Source: Acidimicrobiales bacterium (GTDB taxonomy: Bacteria; Actinomycetota; Acidimicrobiia; Acidimicrobiales; CADCSY01). From it: a DNA stretch of 45,579 bases. Under the pieces are notes generated by a model. That model searched no databases. It saw only the letters and a program-made list of their open reading frames with translations, and had not been told where the DNA came from. The stretch covers positions 1-45,579 of the forward strand of contig JAOBWJ010000185.1 of assembly GCA_025463335.1 (NCBI GenBank). The letters are read 5' to 3'. The first letter of the stretch is position 1; the number at the start of each line of letters is the position of its first letter. Positions 24,975 to 32,900 of this stretch are shown here, in pieces. The position numbers and the translations under genes were made by a program.

Positions 24975-27179
24975 TCAGACGACGTGGCGGTCCCGGGCTG
25001 CTTGAACAGCGGCTTTGCGGTCGCCCACGCCGAGCTTCCGATAGATGGCCCGGCAGTGGGTCTTGACCGTGTTGAGGGACACGAAGAGCTCTGAGGCGAT
25101 CTCGCGTTGCGACATCTTGGATGGCAGGTACCGCAGCACCGATAGCTCGCGGTCGGTGAGTTGATCGCCGATGGCGCCGCGGTTGGTCGTTGTTTGTTCG
25201 GCGAAGCCGTGGCGCGACTCGGCACGTGCGAGGTAGCGACCGGCGATGCCGGGATCGGGGAGCCGATCGATGACCGTCCGAGCTTCGGTGAGGAGCGTCT
25301 TGCCAGTCGCGTCACCGAGCTCGAGGAGCGTGTCACCGCACACGGCGAGCACGTAGGCGAGCACAAGCTGGGTCGACGAGCGTCTGGCTGCGTCCACGGC
25401 GTGCGACGCGTCGGCTCCCGGTTGCTCGCTGCCGGTGCGCGACCGGATCGCATAGGCGGGCGCGACGCTGTGGTAGGTGGTGAGGCCGTACGCCTCGGCA
25501 GTGGCGATGGCTGTTGACGCAGCTGCGTGCGCGCTGGATGCCGGTCCGTCCTCGAACTCCACGATGGCGAGGTGTGTGAGCGCGTTCAGCTCGACGGCTC
25601 CGACCCGTTCCACGACCGCCTTCTGCACGGCGAGTCGGAGGACCCGGCGGGCGTCGTTGTGGCGCCCCGCCCAGGCGTAGGCGGCACCGGCGGCCGAGGC
25701 TCGGGTGCACGAGTGCGCCGAAAGCTGGTCGGTGGCCTCCAGCTCATGCGCGGCGGCGAGTGCGGTCGCGACATCTCCTCGAGCGAGGGCATTGTTCATG
25801 CGCGGCGCGATCGCGAACGCCTGGTCGAAGTCGTCAGTGGCGACCTCGGCCATGGTGTCGAGCCATCGGTCGGATTCGTCGTAACGGCCGGCAAGGAACT
25901 CGCACCAGCCGTAGAGCAACGCCGGCCACGCAGACGTTCGGGCGGTGTCGCCGAGCTTCTCGAGGATGTGGCGGAGCGTGTCGCTCTGACCGTCGGCAAG
26001 GAGGCGCGGTCCGTGCGCGCTCAACAGGTCGGCCGCCTGGTGCACGGCCCCGGCGGCGAGCCAGTGGAAGATGGCTTGGCCGTTGTCGCCCTGCGATGCG
26101 AACCAGGCCGCGGCACGAGCGTGGAGCTCGCCGATCCGCTCCGGGAAGGCGCGTTGCGCTTCCAGCCGAAGGAGGTCGCGGAGGAGGTGGTGGTAGCGGA
26201 ACCACGTACCAGTCCGGTCGAGCGCGATGACGAGTTGATTGCTGCGGGCCGTATCCCGGAGCCACGTCGCGCCTCCTGCCGTGCCGGTAGCAGCGTCGAC
26301 GAGGTCGCCGCTCATCTGATCGAGCACGGAGGTCTCGAGGAGCATCCGGCGGTCGTCAGCGCCGACACTCGTGAGCAGCTCGTCCCGCAGGTACTCGACG
26401 ACGAGTTGATCGTCACCCCGGAACGCCTCGACGAACGCTGCACGGTCGGACGACCGCTCCAGCGAGAGGCCGGCGAGGATGAGCCCGGCAGCCCAACCCT
26501 CCGTGCGGCCGCACAGCTGGCCGGCCAGCTCCCGTTCGAGTGGGCGGGATGCGGAACCCAGCAAGTTCGACGCCTCGTCGACGTCGAACCGAAGATCGTC
26601 AGCACGTACCTCTGCGAGACGATCGCGCACGCGGAGCCGGCCGAGCCGGAACGGAGGGTCGAAGCGCGTGGCGAGCACGATCGTGACCTGGGTCGGGCAC
26701 AGGTCGATGAGACGCTCCATCCCCCGGTGGATGTCGAGGTTGTCGATCAGGTGGTAGTCATCGATGACAACGATGAGCGGTTCGAGGACGACGGCGAGCG
26801 CGTTCACCAGCGCTGAGACGACGACCTCGTCGTCGCCCTGCGATCCAGCGATGGCCGCCGTCAGCTCGACCACGGGGATCGCACGCGCCAGGGCGATGGC
26901 CTGGATGAGGTAGGCCCAGAAGCGGGCGGCATCGGAGTCGCGCTCCTCCACCTGCAGCCAAGCAACGCCGCCCGGTCGGTCGGCCGACCAGGCGGCGACG
27001 AGGGTGGACTTGCCGGAGCCCGCTGGGGCACTCACGAGCAGGAGCCGAGCCCGGCCACGCTCGACCTCGGCGTCCAACGCGTCGTCGAGGCGTGACCGAC
27101 GAACGAGCCGGCGAGGTGGCAGCGGTGGGCGGAGCTTGGTTGCCGCCGGGCCCGCCTCAGACCCGTGGTTCACCCCCAC
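24975..27179 (-). CDS. LuxR-family regulator of the MalT/LAL type
   Basis: 734-aa ATP-dependent transcription activator. Order of parts: N-terminal TKLRPPLPPRRLVRR, which is typical of MalT-like proteins; a STAND-type ATPase with Walker A APAGSGKST (G54-S58) and Walker B LIVVIDDYHL (about 135-143); then ATRFDPPFRLGRLR and EGWAAGLILAGLSLE. A long TPR-like helical repeat region occupies about 360-640. A C-terminal GerE helix-turn-helix (LTDRELSVLRYLPSKMSQRE, then LFVSLNTVKTHCRAIYRKL) ends the protein. Such regulators multimerise on binding a small ligand and ATP. The target is unknown; it is divergent from a small unknown gene and follows the thioesterase on the same strand order. It is not adjacent to the polyketide operon. 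Confidence 0.9.
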   Translation of the reverse strand: MGVNHGSEAGPAATKLRPPLPPRRLVRRSRLDDALDAEVERGRARLLLVSAPAGSGKSTLVAAWSADRPGGVAWLQVEERDSDAARFWAYLIQAIALARAIPVVELTAAIAGSQGDDEVVVSALVNALAVVLEPLIVVIDDYHLIDNLDIHRGMERLIDLCPTQVTIVLATRFDPPFRLGRLRVRDRLAEVRADDLRFDVDEASNLLGSASRPLERELAGQLCGRTEGWAAGLILAGLSLERSSDRAAFVEAFRGDDQLVVEYLRDELLTSVGADDRRMLLETSVLDQMSGDLVDAATGTAGGATWLRDTARSNQLVIALDRTGTWFRYHHLLRDLLRLEAQRAFPERIGELHARAAAWFASQGDNGQAIFHWLAAGAVHQAADLLSAHGPRLLADGQSDTLRHILEKLGDTARTSAWPALLYGWCEFLAGRYDESDRWLDTMAEVATDDFDQAFAIAPRMNNALARGDVATALAAAHELEATDQLSAHSCTRASAAGAAYAWAGRHNDARRVLRLAVQKAVVERVGAVELNALTHLAIVEFEDGPASSAHAAASTAIATAEAYGLTTYHSVAPAYAIRSRTGSEQPGADASHAVDAARRSSTQLVLAYVLAVCGDTLLELGDATGKTLLTEARTVIDRLPDPGIAGRYLARAESRHGFAEQTTTNRGAIGDQLTDRELSVLRYLPSKMSQREIASELFVSLNTVKTHCRAIYRKLGVGDRKAAVQAARDRHVV

Positions 27180-27247
27180 ACGGTACGGCGACTCACCGGA
27201 TGAGACCGCTGAACGTGAACACCCGCCGCGTCGGGGAGACTGTGGGG

Positions 27248-27508
27248 GTGGCGTGGCACAAGTTCGTCGAGGACGAGTCGTACGAGGTCGGCAAGGTCGC
27301 CAGCGCGATCCGGAAGCACCTCGACGCAGGTGGCGTCGACGACACCGCCCTCAAGCGCACGCACCTCTCCGTGATCGAGCGGGCTGCGGGGCCGCTGACG
27401 TTCGCCCCCGACGGCTGGGACCACGAGGACGTGGGGTGGGAGCGGTCGCCGATGAACGCCCGGGCGTGGGTGGACGCCACGGGCGCTCGGCTCCGCGGTC
27501 CCGACTGA
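27248..27508 (+). CDS. Small hypothetical protein
   Basis: 86-aa soluble protein starting AWHKFVEDESYEVGKVASAI, rich in charged residues, with FAPDGWDHEDVGWERSPM near the end. No domain is recognised. GTG 27248 is chosen because GGGGAG lies nine bases upstream; an in-frame ATG at 27200 would add an Arg-rich stretch that looks like untranslated leader. It is divergent from the MalT-like regulator, whose start is 68 bp away, so it is a natural candidate target of that regulator. It is convergent with the SRPBCC gene (13 bp). Confidence 0.65.
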   Translation: MAWHKFVEDESYEVGKVASAIRKHLDAGGVDDTALKRTHLSVIERAAGPLTFAPDGWDHEDVGWERSPMNARAWVDATGARLRGPD

Positions 27509-27521
27509 GCCCCCGCTCCCG

Positions 27522-28025
27522 TCAGGCCGGCGCGGCCCCGGTGCCGAGCAGGTCGTCGATCTGCGAGATCGCCTCCGTCATGCCCTCGACCATCCCCATG
27601 GCGATCATCTGATCCATGGCCTCGGCCGACGGGAACGCGGTTCGGATCGCCATCCGGGTGCGACCGTCGAGCTGCTCGTCGAGGGCGACGCGGATGGTTG
27701 TCGTCGGCATGTCCGGGTTCGGGACGCCGGCCTCGTCGGCGAAGCCGTCCTCGAACTCGAGGTGGTGTGGCGCGTCGACGGCGAGCACTCGCCAGTAGCC
27801 CCGCGGCTGGTCGCCCTCCGGACCCGTCATGAGGTAGTTGACGGTCCCGCCGGGGCGGAGGTCGTGGTCGACCACGGTGGCCGGGTAGGTCGGCGGGCCC
27901 CACCACCGCTCGAGCTGGCGGGGGTCAGCCCAGAGCTGCCACACCCGTTCGACTGGCGCGGCGAACTCCGCCGTGATCGTCATGGTCCTGGTCTCGGTGT
28001 CCTTGTGAACGTCGGTCACGCTCAT
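27522..28025 (-). CDS. SRPBCC (AHSA1/START-like) domain protein
   Basis: 167-aa protein with the helix-grip fold of the SRPBCC superfamily, AHSA1 subgroup. It shows ITAEFAAPVERVWQLWADP at the N-terminus, the WWGPPTYPATV motif typical of this subgroup, and VDAPHHLEFEDGFADEAG. These proteins have a deep hydrophobic pocket for a lipid or aromatic ligand; Aha1-like activity is not implied. It lies 11 bp after the ArsR gene in the same operon, with AAGGAG just before its ATG. Pairs of ArsR regulator and AHSA1 protein are common in actinobacteria, where the regulator represses the pair. Confidence 0.9.
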   Translation of the reverse strand: MSVTDVHKDTETRTMTITAEFAAPVERVWQLWADPRQLERWWGPPTYPATVVDHDLRPGGTVNYLMTGPEGDQPRGYWRVLAVDAPHHLEFEDGFADEAGVPNPDMPTTTIRVALDEQLDGRTRMAIRTAFPSAEAMDQMIAMGMVEGMTEAISQIDDLLGTGAAPA

Positions 28026-28036
28026 GCTGGGCTCCT

Positions 28037-28375
28037 TCAGGTTGCTTTGTCGGCGAGGATCTCGCCGATCCGGTCGATCCGGCCGCGCCACAGCGTTTCG
28101 AGCTGGTCGAGCACGTGGGCGGCCTTGCTGATGGTGTCGACGTTGCCGCTGACGAGCTGCTCGCGGCCCCGACGCCGCTTGGTCACGAGCTCGGCGCCTT
28201 GGAGCACGGCAACGTGCTTCTGGACGGCGGCGAAGCTCATCGGATAGAGGCGGGCGAGGGCGGAGACGGAGTGCTCGTCTCGCAGGGTGCGCGCCACGAT
28301 GTCGCGCCGGGTGGCGTCGGCGAGCGCATGGAAGATGCGGTCCATCTGCTCCCGGTCGGCAAGACGTACAACCAT
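28037..28375 (-). CDS. ArsR-family regulator paired with SRPBCC protein
   Basis: 112-aa winged-helix repressor. Visible are DRIFHALADATRRDIVARTL (helix 1-2), then SVSALARLYPMSFAAVQKHV as helix-turn-helix and ELVTKRRRGREQLV as the wing. No cysteine metal site. ATG 28375 is chosen because the open frame upstream crosses the operator and is not protein-like. The start codon itself sits in the centre of a dyad (28367-28384), so the repressor could block both transcription and initiation. It heads a two-gene operon with the SRPBCC gene. It shares domain layout, and the operator pattern, with the ArsR gene at 4831-5184. Confidence 0.9.
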   Translation of the reverse strand: MVVRLADREQMDRIFHALADATRRDIVARTLRDEHSVSALARLYPMSFAAVQKHVAVLQGAELVTKRRRGREQLVSGNVDTISKAAHVLDQLETLWRGRIDRIGEILADKAT

Positions 28376-28384
28376 ACAGTTGTA
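28367..28384. promoter_or_regulatory. Dyad operator spanning the arsR-like start codon
   Basis: TACAAC (28367-28372), spacer CATACA, GTTGTA (28379-28384): a perfect 6-bp inverted repeat whose spacer contains the ATG of the ArsR gene (minus strand). It matches the 4792-4811 dyad in half-site and in the 6-bp spacer, giving the shared pattern TWCAAC-N6-GTTGWA. Confidence 0.55.
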
Positions 28385-28441
28385 GATTATGGCGGGCCGG
28401 GCTCGTGTGCAAGGGGGTCGGGCGCCCTGCTCCACGAATCG

Positions 28442-28906
28442 TCAGGCCGTAGCCGATCGGTGGCGAAGCACCTCGAGGGCGCTGTCGGCGTGGCTGTTCA
28501 TGTTCATCTGGCTATCGAGCACGGCCAGGACGGTGCGGTCAGTGTCGATGACGAACGTGGTGCGGCGATTCGGTCCGACGACGCGGAGCATCCGCTTCAC
28601 GCCCAGCGATTCGGCCACGGCGCGGTCGGGATCCGAGAGCAGCGGGAAGTCGAACGTGTGCTTCTCGGAGAACGCGCGCTGCTTGTCGACATGGTCGGCG
28701 CTGATGCCCACCCGCTGGGCCCCGACGGCGGCGAACTCGCTCTGGAGATCCCGAAAGTGGCAGCTCTCCCTGGTGCAACCAGGCGTCATTGCGGCCGGAT
28801 AGAAGAACAGCACCACCGGGCCAGCAGCGAGAAGGTCGCTCAGCCGGCGAGGCGCCCCGGTCTCGTCGGGCAGCTCGAAGTCGGGAACGACGTCACCTGG
28901 CTGCAT
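28442..28906 (-). CDS. Peroxiredoxin of the BCP/PrxQ type
   Basis: 154-aa thiol peroxidase that reduces peroxides with electrons from thioredoxin or a similar donor. The fold begins with VVPDFELPDETGAPRRLSDL and has the BCP motif FFYPAAMTPGCTRESC, with peroxidatic C44 and the helix cysteine C49 five residues later, as in the two-cysteine E. coli BCP subclass. Further landmarks are VGISADHVDKQRAF and FPLLSDPDRAVAESLGV. The ATG 28906 is preceded by AAGGAG. It is cytosolic (no signal). It stands alone between the ArsR operon and the response regulator, all on the minus strand. Confidence 0.92.
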   Translation of the reverse strand: MQPGDVVPDFELPDETGAPRRLSDLLAAGPVVLFFYPAAMTPGCTRESCHFRDLQSEFAAVGAQRVGISADHVDKQRAFSEKHTFDFPLLSDPDRAVAESLGVKRMLRVVGPNRRTTFVIDTDRTVLAVLDSQMNMNSHADSALEVLRHRSATA

Positions 28907-28982
28907 CGGATCTCCTTGGTCGACCATCGCCGCCACTGGCGACAGCCGCGACAGTCTGTCGGTCGCGGCTCGCCGATGGGCG

Positions 28983-29693
28983 CTACCTCGGGGGCAGGTA
29001 GGAGCGGAGGAAACCGACGCCGCACTCATGGGCCTTGACCACCAGCTCGACTCGGCTACGAGCGGCGAGCTTGTCCCTGAGGTGCTGCACGTGCGTGCGG
29101 ACGGTGGCGAGGGAGACGACGAGGCGGTCGGCGATCTCCGCGTTCGTGGCTCCGGCGGCCACGAGCACCAGCACCTCCAGCTCGCGCGCGGTGCACGTCG
29201 AGGGGAGCGGCTTGGGTCCGTTGGCGGCGACGTGATCGAGGAGCCACCGCTGCACGATCGGTGACATCGCCGGCTCGCCTCGGGCGACGGATCGGACGAC
29301 GCGGGCGAGGGCCTCCGGGCTGTCCGCGGTCGTGCAGAACCCGGTGGCGCCGGCACGGAACACGTCCAGAGCAGTGCGTTCGGCCACCGTCATCAGCACC
29401 AGCAGCCCCGGGCGACCGGGAACGCCGACGAGTGCTCCGGCCGTGGACACTGCGTCCGCGCCCAACGTGGCCAGGTCGAGCACGACCACGTCGGGGCCGA
29501 GGCGGTCGACGGTGTCCACGGCCGCGCCGCGGCCCGTCACCCGGGCGATCACCTCGATGCCCTCCTGGGTTGCGAGGTTCTTCACCACGCACTCGCCGGC
29601 CATGGCGTCGCCGTCGACCACGACGACCTCGGTGTTCGCCCCGTCGCGACTGAGCGCGAGTGGGGGCGCCGTCGGGGGGACCGCACGTCGCAT
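28983..29693 (-). CDS. NarL/LuxR-type response regulator, atypical receiver
   Basis: 236-aa protein with an N-terminal receiver-like domain and a C-terminal GerE helix-turn-helix (LEVLVLVAAGATNAEIADRL, then VSLATVRTHVQHLRDKLAAR). The receiver keeps the acidic pair (VVVDGDA, D27 and D29) and the phospho-acceptor candidate D73 in VVVLDLATLG, and a Thr in LVLMTVAER. The conserved Lys of the GAxGYLxKD motif is replaced (GATGFCTTAD), so phosphorylation switching may be weak or absent. An N-terminal extension of about 18 residues precedes the fold. No histidine kinase is nearby. The gene is divergent from the polyketide operon across a 209-bp region with palindromes, so it is the prime candidate for its pathway regulator. 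Confidence 0.87.
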   Translation of the reverse strand: MRRAVPPTAPPLALSRDGANTEVVVVDGDAMAGECVVKNLATQEGIEVIARVTGRGAAVDTVDRLGPDVVVLDLATLGADAVSTAGALVGVPGRPGLLVLMTVAERTALDVFRAGATGFCTTADSPEALARVVRSVARGEPAMSPIVQRWLLDHVAANGPKPLPSTCTARELEVLVLVAAGATNAEIADRLVVSLATVRTHVQHLRDKLAARSRVELVVKAHECGVGFLRSYLPPR

Positions 29694-29902
29694 CGACTGG
29701 ACCGTAACCCTTCCTTCTCCGCCGGAGAATCATCGTTTGGACCGATGGTGCCGCAACCCGATGTCTCTTACCTTCGGAAAGTACCGGCCGCTCCTGTAGG
29801 GGCCGTCCGGTCCGAAACCCCCCAATCGCACCTCCCCAGACCGTTGATCACGCCGCGAGCGCGTGCGCCTCGTCCCCGGGACCCGTAGCAAGCGAGGCTG
29901 TC
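29694..29902. promoter_or_regulatory. Divergent regulatory region between response regulator and polyketide operon
   Basis: This 209-bp gap is the longest intergenic region in the window. It holds a perfect palindrome TTCTCC-GCC-GGAGAA (29715-29729), a second dyad CATCG-N7-CGATG (29731-29747), and an imperfect dyad from ACCGG at 29783 to CCGGT at 29811. Such symmetric sites suit a dimeric LuxR-type regulator. A ribosome binding site (GAGG at 29894-29897) precedes GTG 29903. I cannot place -35/-10 boxes with confidence. Confidence 0.5.
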
Positions 29903-32900
29903 GTGGCAGGTGCCTGTGCGCAGGGAACGCTGGACCGAGTGTGGGGGGTGACCCCGTTTGGCGTGCCGGACGCCGACCTCGCCGTCGCCGTGGCGCGGGC
30001 GGGCGGGTTCGCCCTCGTCGACGTCGGCCGTCCGGCGGTCGACGGCTCGACCACGGCCGGGTGGGACGCTGTCCGCGAGGTGGCTCGGCGCGTCGGCTCG
30101 CCGTTCGGGATCCGGGTCCCGCCGGCGCTCCCGGATGGGTTGGTGGACCTGCCCGTCGGCGTGACGACCGTGCTCATCGCCTCGTCGGATGCGATCGATG
30201 CGGCCACCGTCGAGCGGTGGCGCCCGAGGCGGGTGGTGGTCGAGGTCACGTCGCTCGACGAGGCCGAGCGGGCCGCCGCCGCCGGTGCCGACGGGCTCGT
30301 GGTCAAGGGCGCCGAGAGCGGCGGCCGGGTCGGTGTGACCGGCGCCTACGTGCTCCTGCAGCAGGTGGTCGCCGCCGTCGAGCTGCCGTGCTGGTGCCAA
30401 GGAGGCATCGGGCGACACACGGCCGCCGCCGCCATCGTCGGCGGCGCCGTCGGCGTGGTCCTCGACGCCCAGCTCGCCCGGACGCGTGAGGCTTCGGTCA
30501 TCGGTCCTGCGGCGGCGGCCGCGCTCGATGGCATGGACGGCTCGGAGACGGCCGTCGTCGGCGGCCACCGCGTCTTCACCCGGCCCGACCTCCCGAAGCC
30601 GGTACCTGACGACCCGGAGACGATCGAGTCCCGGCTCGGCACCGACCTGCCGGCCGACCTGTTTCCCGTCGGCCAGGACGGCGCCTTGGCCGCGCCGCTG
30701 GCCCGGCGCTACCACACCGCTGCCGCTCTGGTGCGAGCCGTGCGCGCCGCCGCGGACGGCAACGTCCGGCTGGCCCGCCGACTCCCGATCCTCGGTGAGG
30801 GCGCACCGTTCGCGGCCCGCTACGGGCTACGCCACCCGATCGCCCAGGGGCCGATGACGAGGGTCAGCGACCGGCCCGCCTTCGCCGCCGCCGTGGCCGA
30901 GGGCGGCGCCCTGCCCTTCATCGCCCTCGCCCTGATGGAGCCCGAGCCGGCCCGCGCCCTCCTCGAGGAGACGGCGGCGCTGCTGGGCGACCGGCCATGG
31001 GGCGTGGGGATCCTCGGCTTCGTCCCGCCCGAGCTGCGAGCCGGCCAGCTCGAGGTCCTCCGCCAGGTCCGCCCCCCGGTCGCCCTCATCGCTGGCGGGC
31101 GGCCCGCTCAGGCCCGTTCCCTCGACGAGGCCGGCATCGCCACGTTCCTCCACGTGCCTTCGCCCGGGCTGCTCGAGCTCTTCGTCCGTGACGGGGCCAA
31201 GCGCTTCGTGTTCGAGGGTCGCGAGTGCGGCGGCCACGTCGGGCCGCGGTCGAGCTTCGTGCTCTGGGAGCAGCAGGTCGAGACGCTTCTGGCGGGCGAC
31301 GTCGAGGACATGGACGTGCTGTTCGCCGGCGGCGTCCACGACGCCCGCTCGGCGGCCATGGTCGCGGCGCTGGCCGTGCCCCTGGTCGAGCGGGGGGCAC
31401 GGGTCGGCGTGCTGATGGGCACCGCCTACCTCTTCACCGAGGAGGCGGTGCGCTCCGGAGCCATCCAACCCGCCTTCCAGGACGTGGCCGTCGGCTGTCG
31501 GCGCACGACCCTGCTGGAGACGGCACCCGGTCACGCCACCCGGTGCGCCGACAGCGACTTCGCCCGCGCCTTCGAGGCGGAGCAGCGGCGGCTCGACGCC
31601 CAGGGCATGCCGTCGAAGAAGGCATGGGCGGCGCTGGAGGAACTGAACCTGGGGCGGCTGCGGATCGCGGCCAAGGGCATCCGCCGGGAGGGCGACCGGC
31701 TGGTCGACGTCGATGAGGAGGCGCAACGCATCGACGGCATGTACATGCTCGGGGACGTGGCGGCGCTGCGGTCGTCGCCCACGTCGATCGCGGCGTTGCA
31801 CGACGACGTCTCGCGGGGGAGCCAGGAGATCTTGGCCGCGGCCGAGCCCGACCCGACCCCCGTGGACGGGCGCGGCCCGCTCGACGTCGCCATCGTGGGC
31901 ATGGCCTGCATCTTCCCCGGGGCGCCGGACGGGGCCCGCTACTGGTCCAACATCGTCGCCGGGACCTCGGCCTTGACCGAGGTGTCCCCGCAACGCTGGG
32001 ACGCCGAGCGCTACTCGTCGACCGAGGGCACCGGCCAGCGCAGCACCCCGGTCCCCTCGCGGTGGGGCGGCTTCCTGCCACCGGTGCCGTTCGACCCCAT
32101 GCGCTTCGGGATGCCGCCGACCTCGCTCGGATCGGTGGAGACGTCCCAGCTCCTCAGCCTCGAGGTGGCAGCCCGGGCCGTGGCCGACGCCGGCTACGCC
32201 GACCGGGAGTTCGACCGGTCCCGAACGGCGGTCGTCTTCGGTGCCGAGGGAGCGTCGGAGCTGGCGACCGCCTACGGCTTCCGGGCCCTCGCCCCCACCT
32301 ACTTCGGCGGCATGCCCGCCGGCCTGGACGAGCAGCTCCCGGCCCTGACCGAGGACTCCTTCCCGGGTGTGCTCACCAACGTCATCGCCGGCCGGATCGC
32401 CAACCGCCTCGACTTCGGTGGCGCCAACTACACCGTCGACGCCGCGTGCGCGTCGTCATTGGCGGCCCTCCACCTGGCCTGCGGCGAGCTGCTGAGCGGC
32501 GACGCAGACATGGCCCTGTGCGGCGGCGTCGACCTCCACAACGGGATCTTCGACTACCAGCTCTTCGCCAGCGTGCGGGCGCTTTCGCCCACGGGTCGGC
32601 CCCGGCCGTTCGACACCTCCACCGACGGGATCGCGCTCGGCGAGGGGGTCGCCTGCCTCGTGCTGAAGCGGCTCGATGACGCCGAGCGCGACGGGGACCG
32701 CGTCTACGCCGTGGTGAAGGGGATCGGGGCGTCCAGCGATGGACGCAGTCTCGGCCTCACCGCCCCTCGACGGGAGGGTCAACGGGCCGCCCTCGAGCGG
32801 GCGTACCGACGGGCGGGCGTGGCGCCGAGCGCCGTCGGGTTGGTAGAGGCGCACGGGACCGGCACCGTCGTCGGCGACCGCACCGAGCTGGCCACCCTCA

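Noticed and set aside
29840-29902. A leader peptide before the first synthase
   Set aside because: No start with a ribosome binding site and no codon bias in the short frames there.
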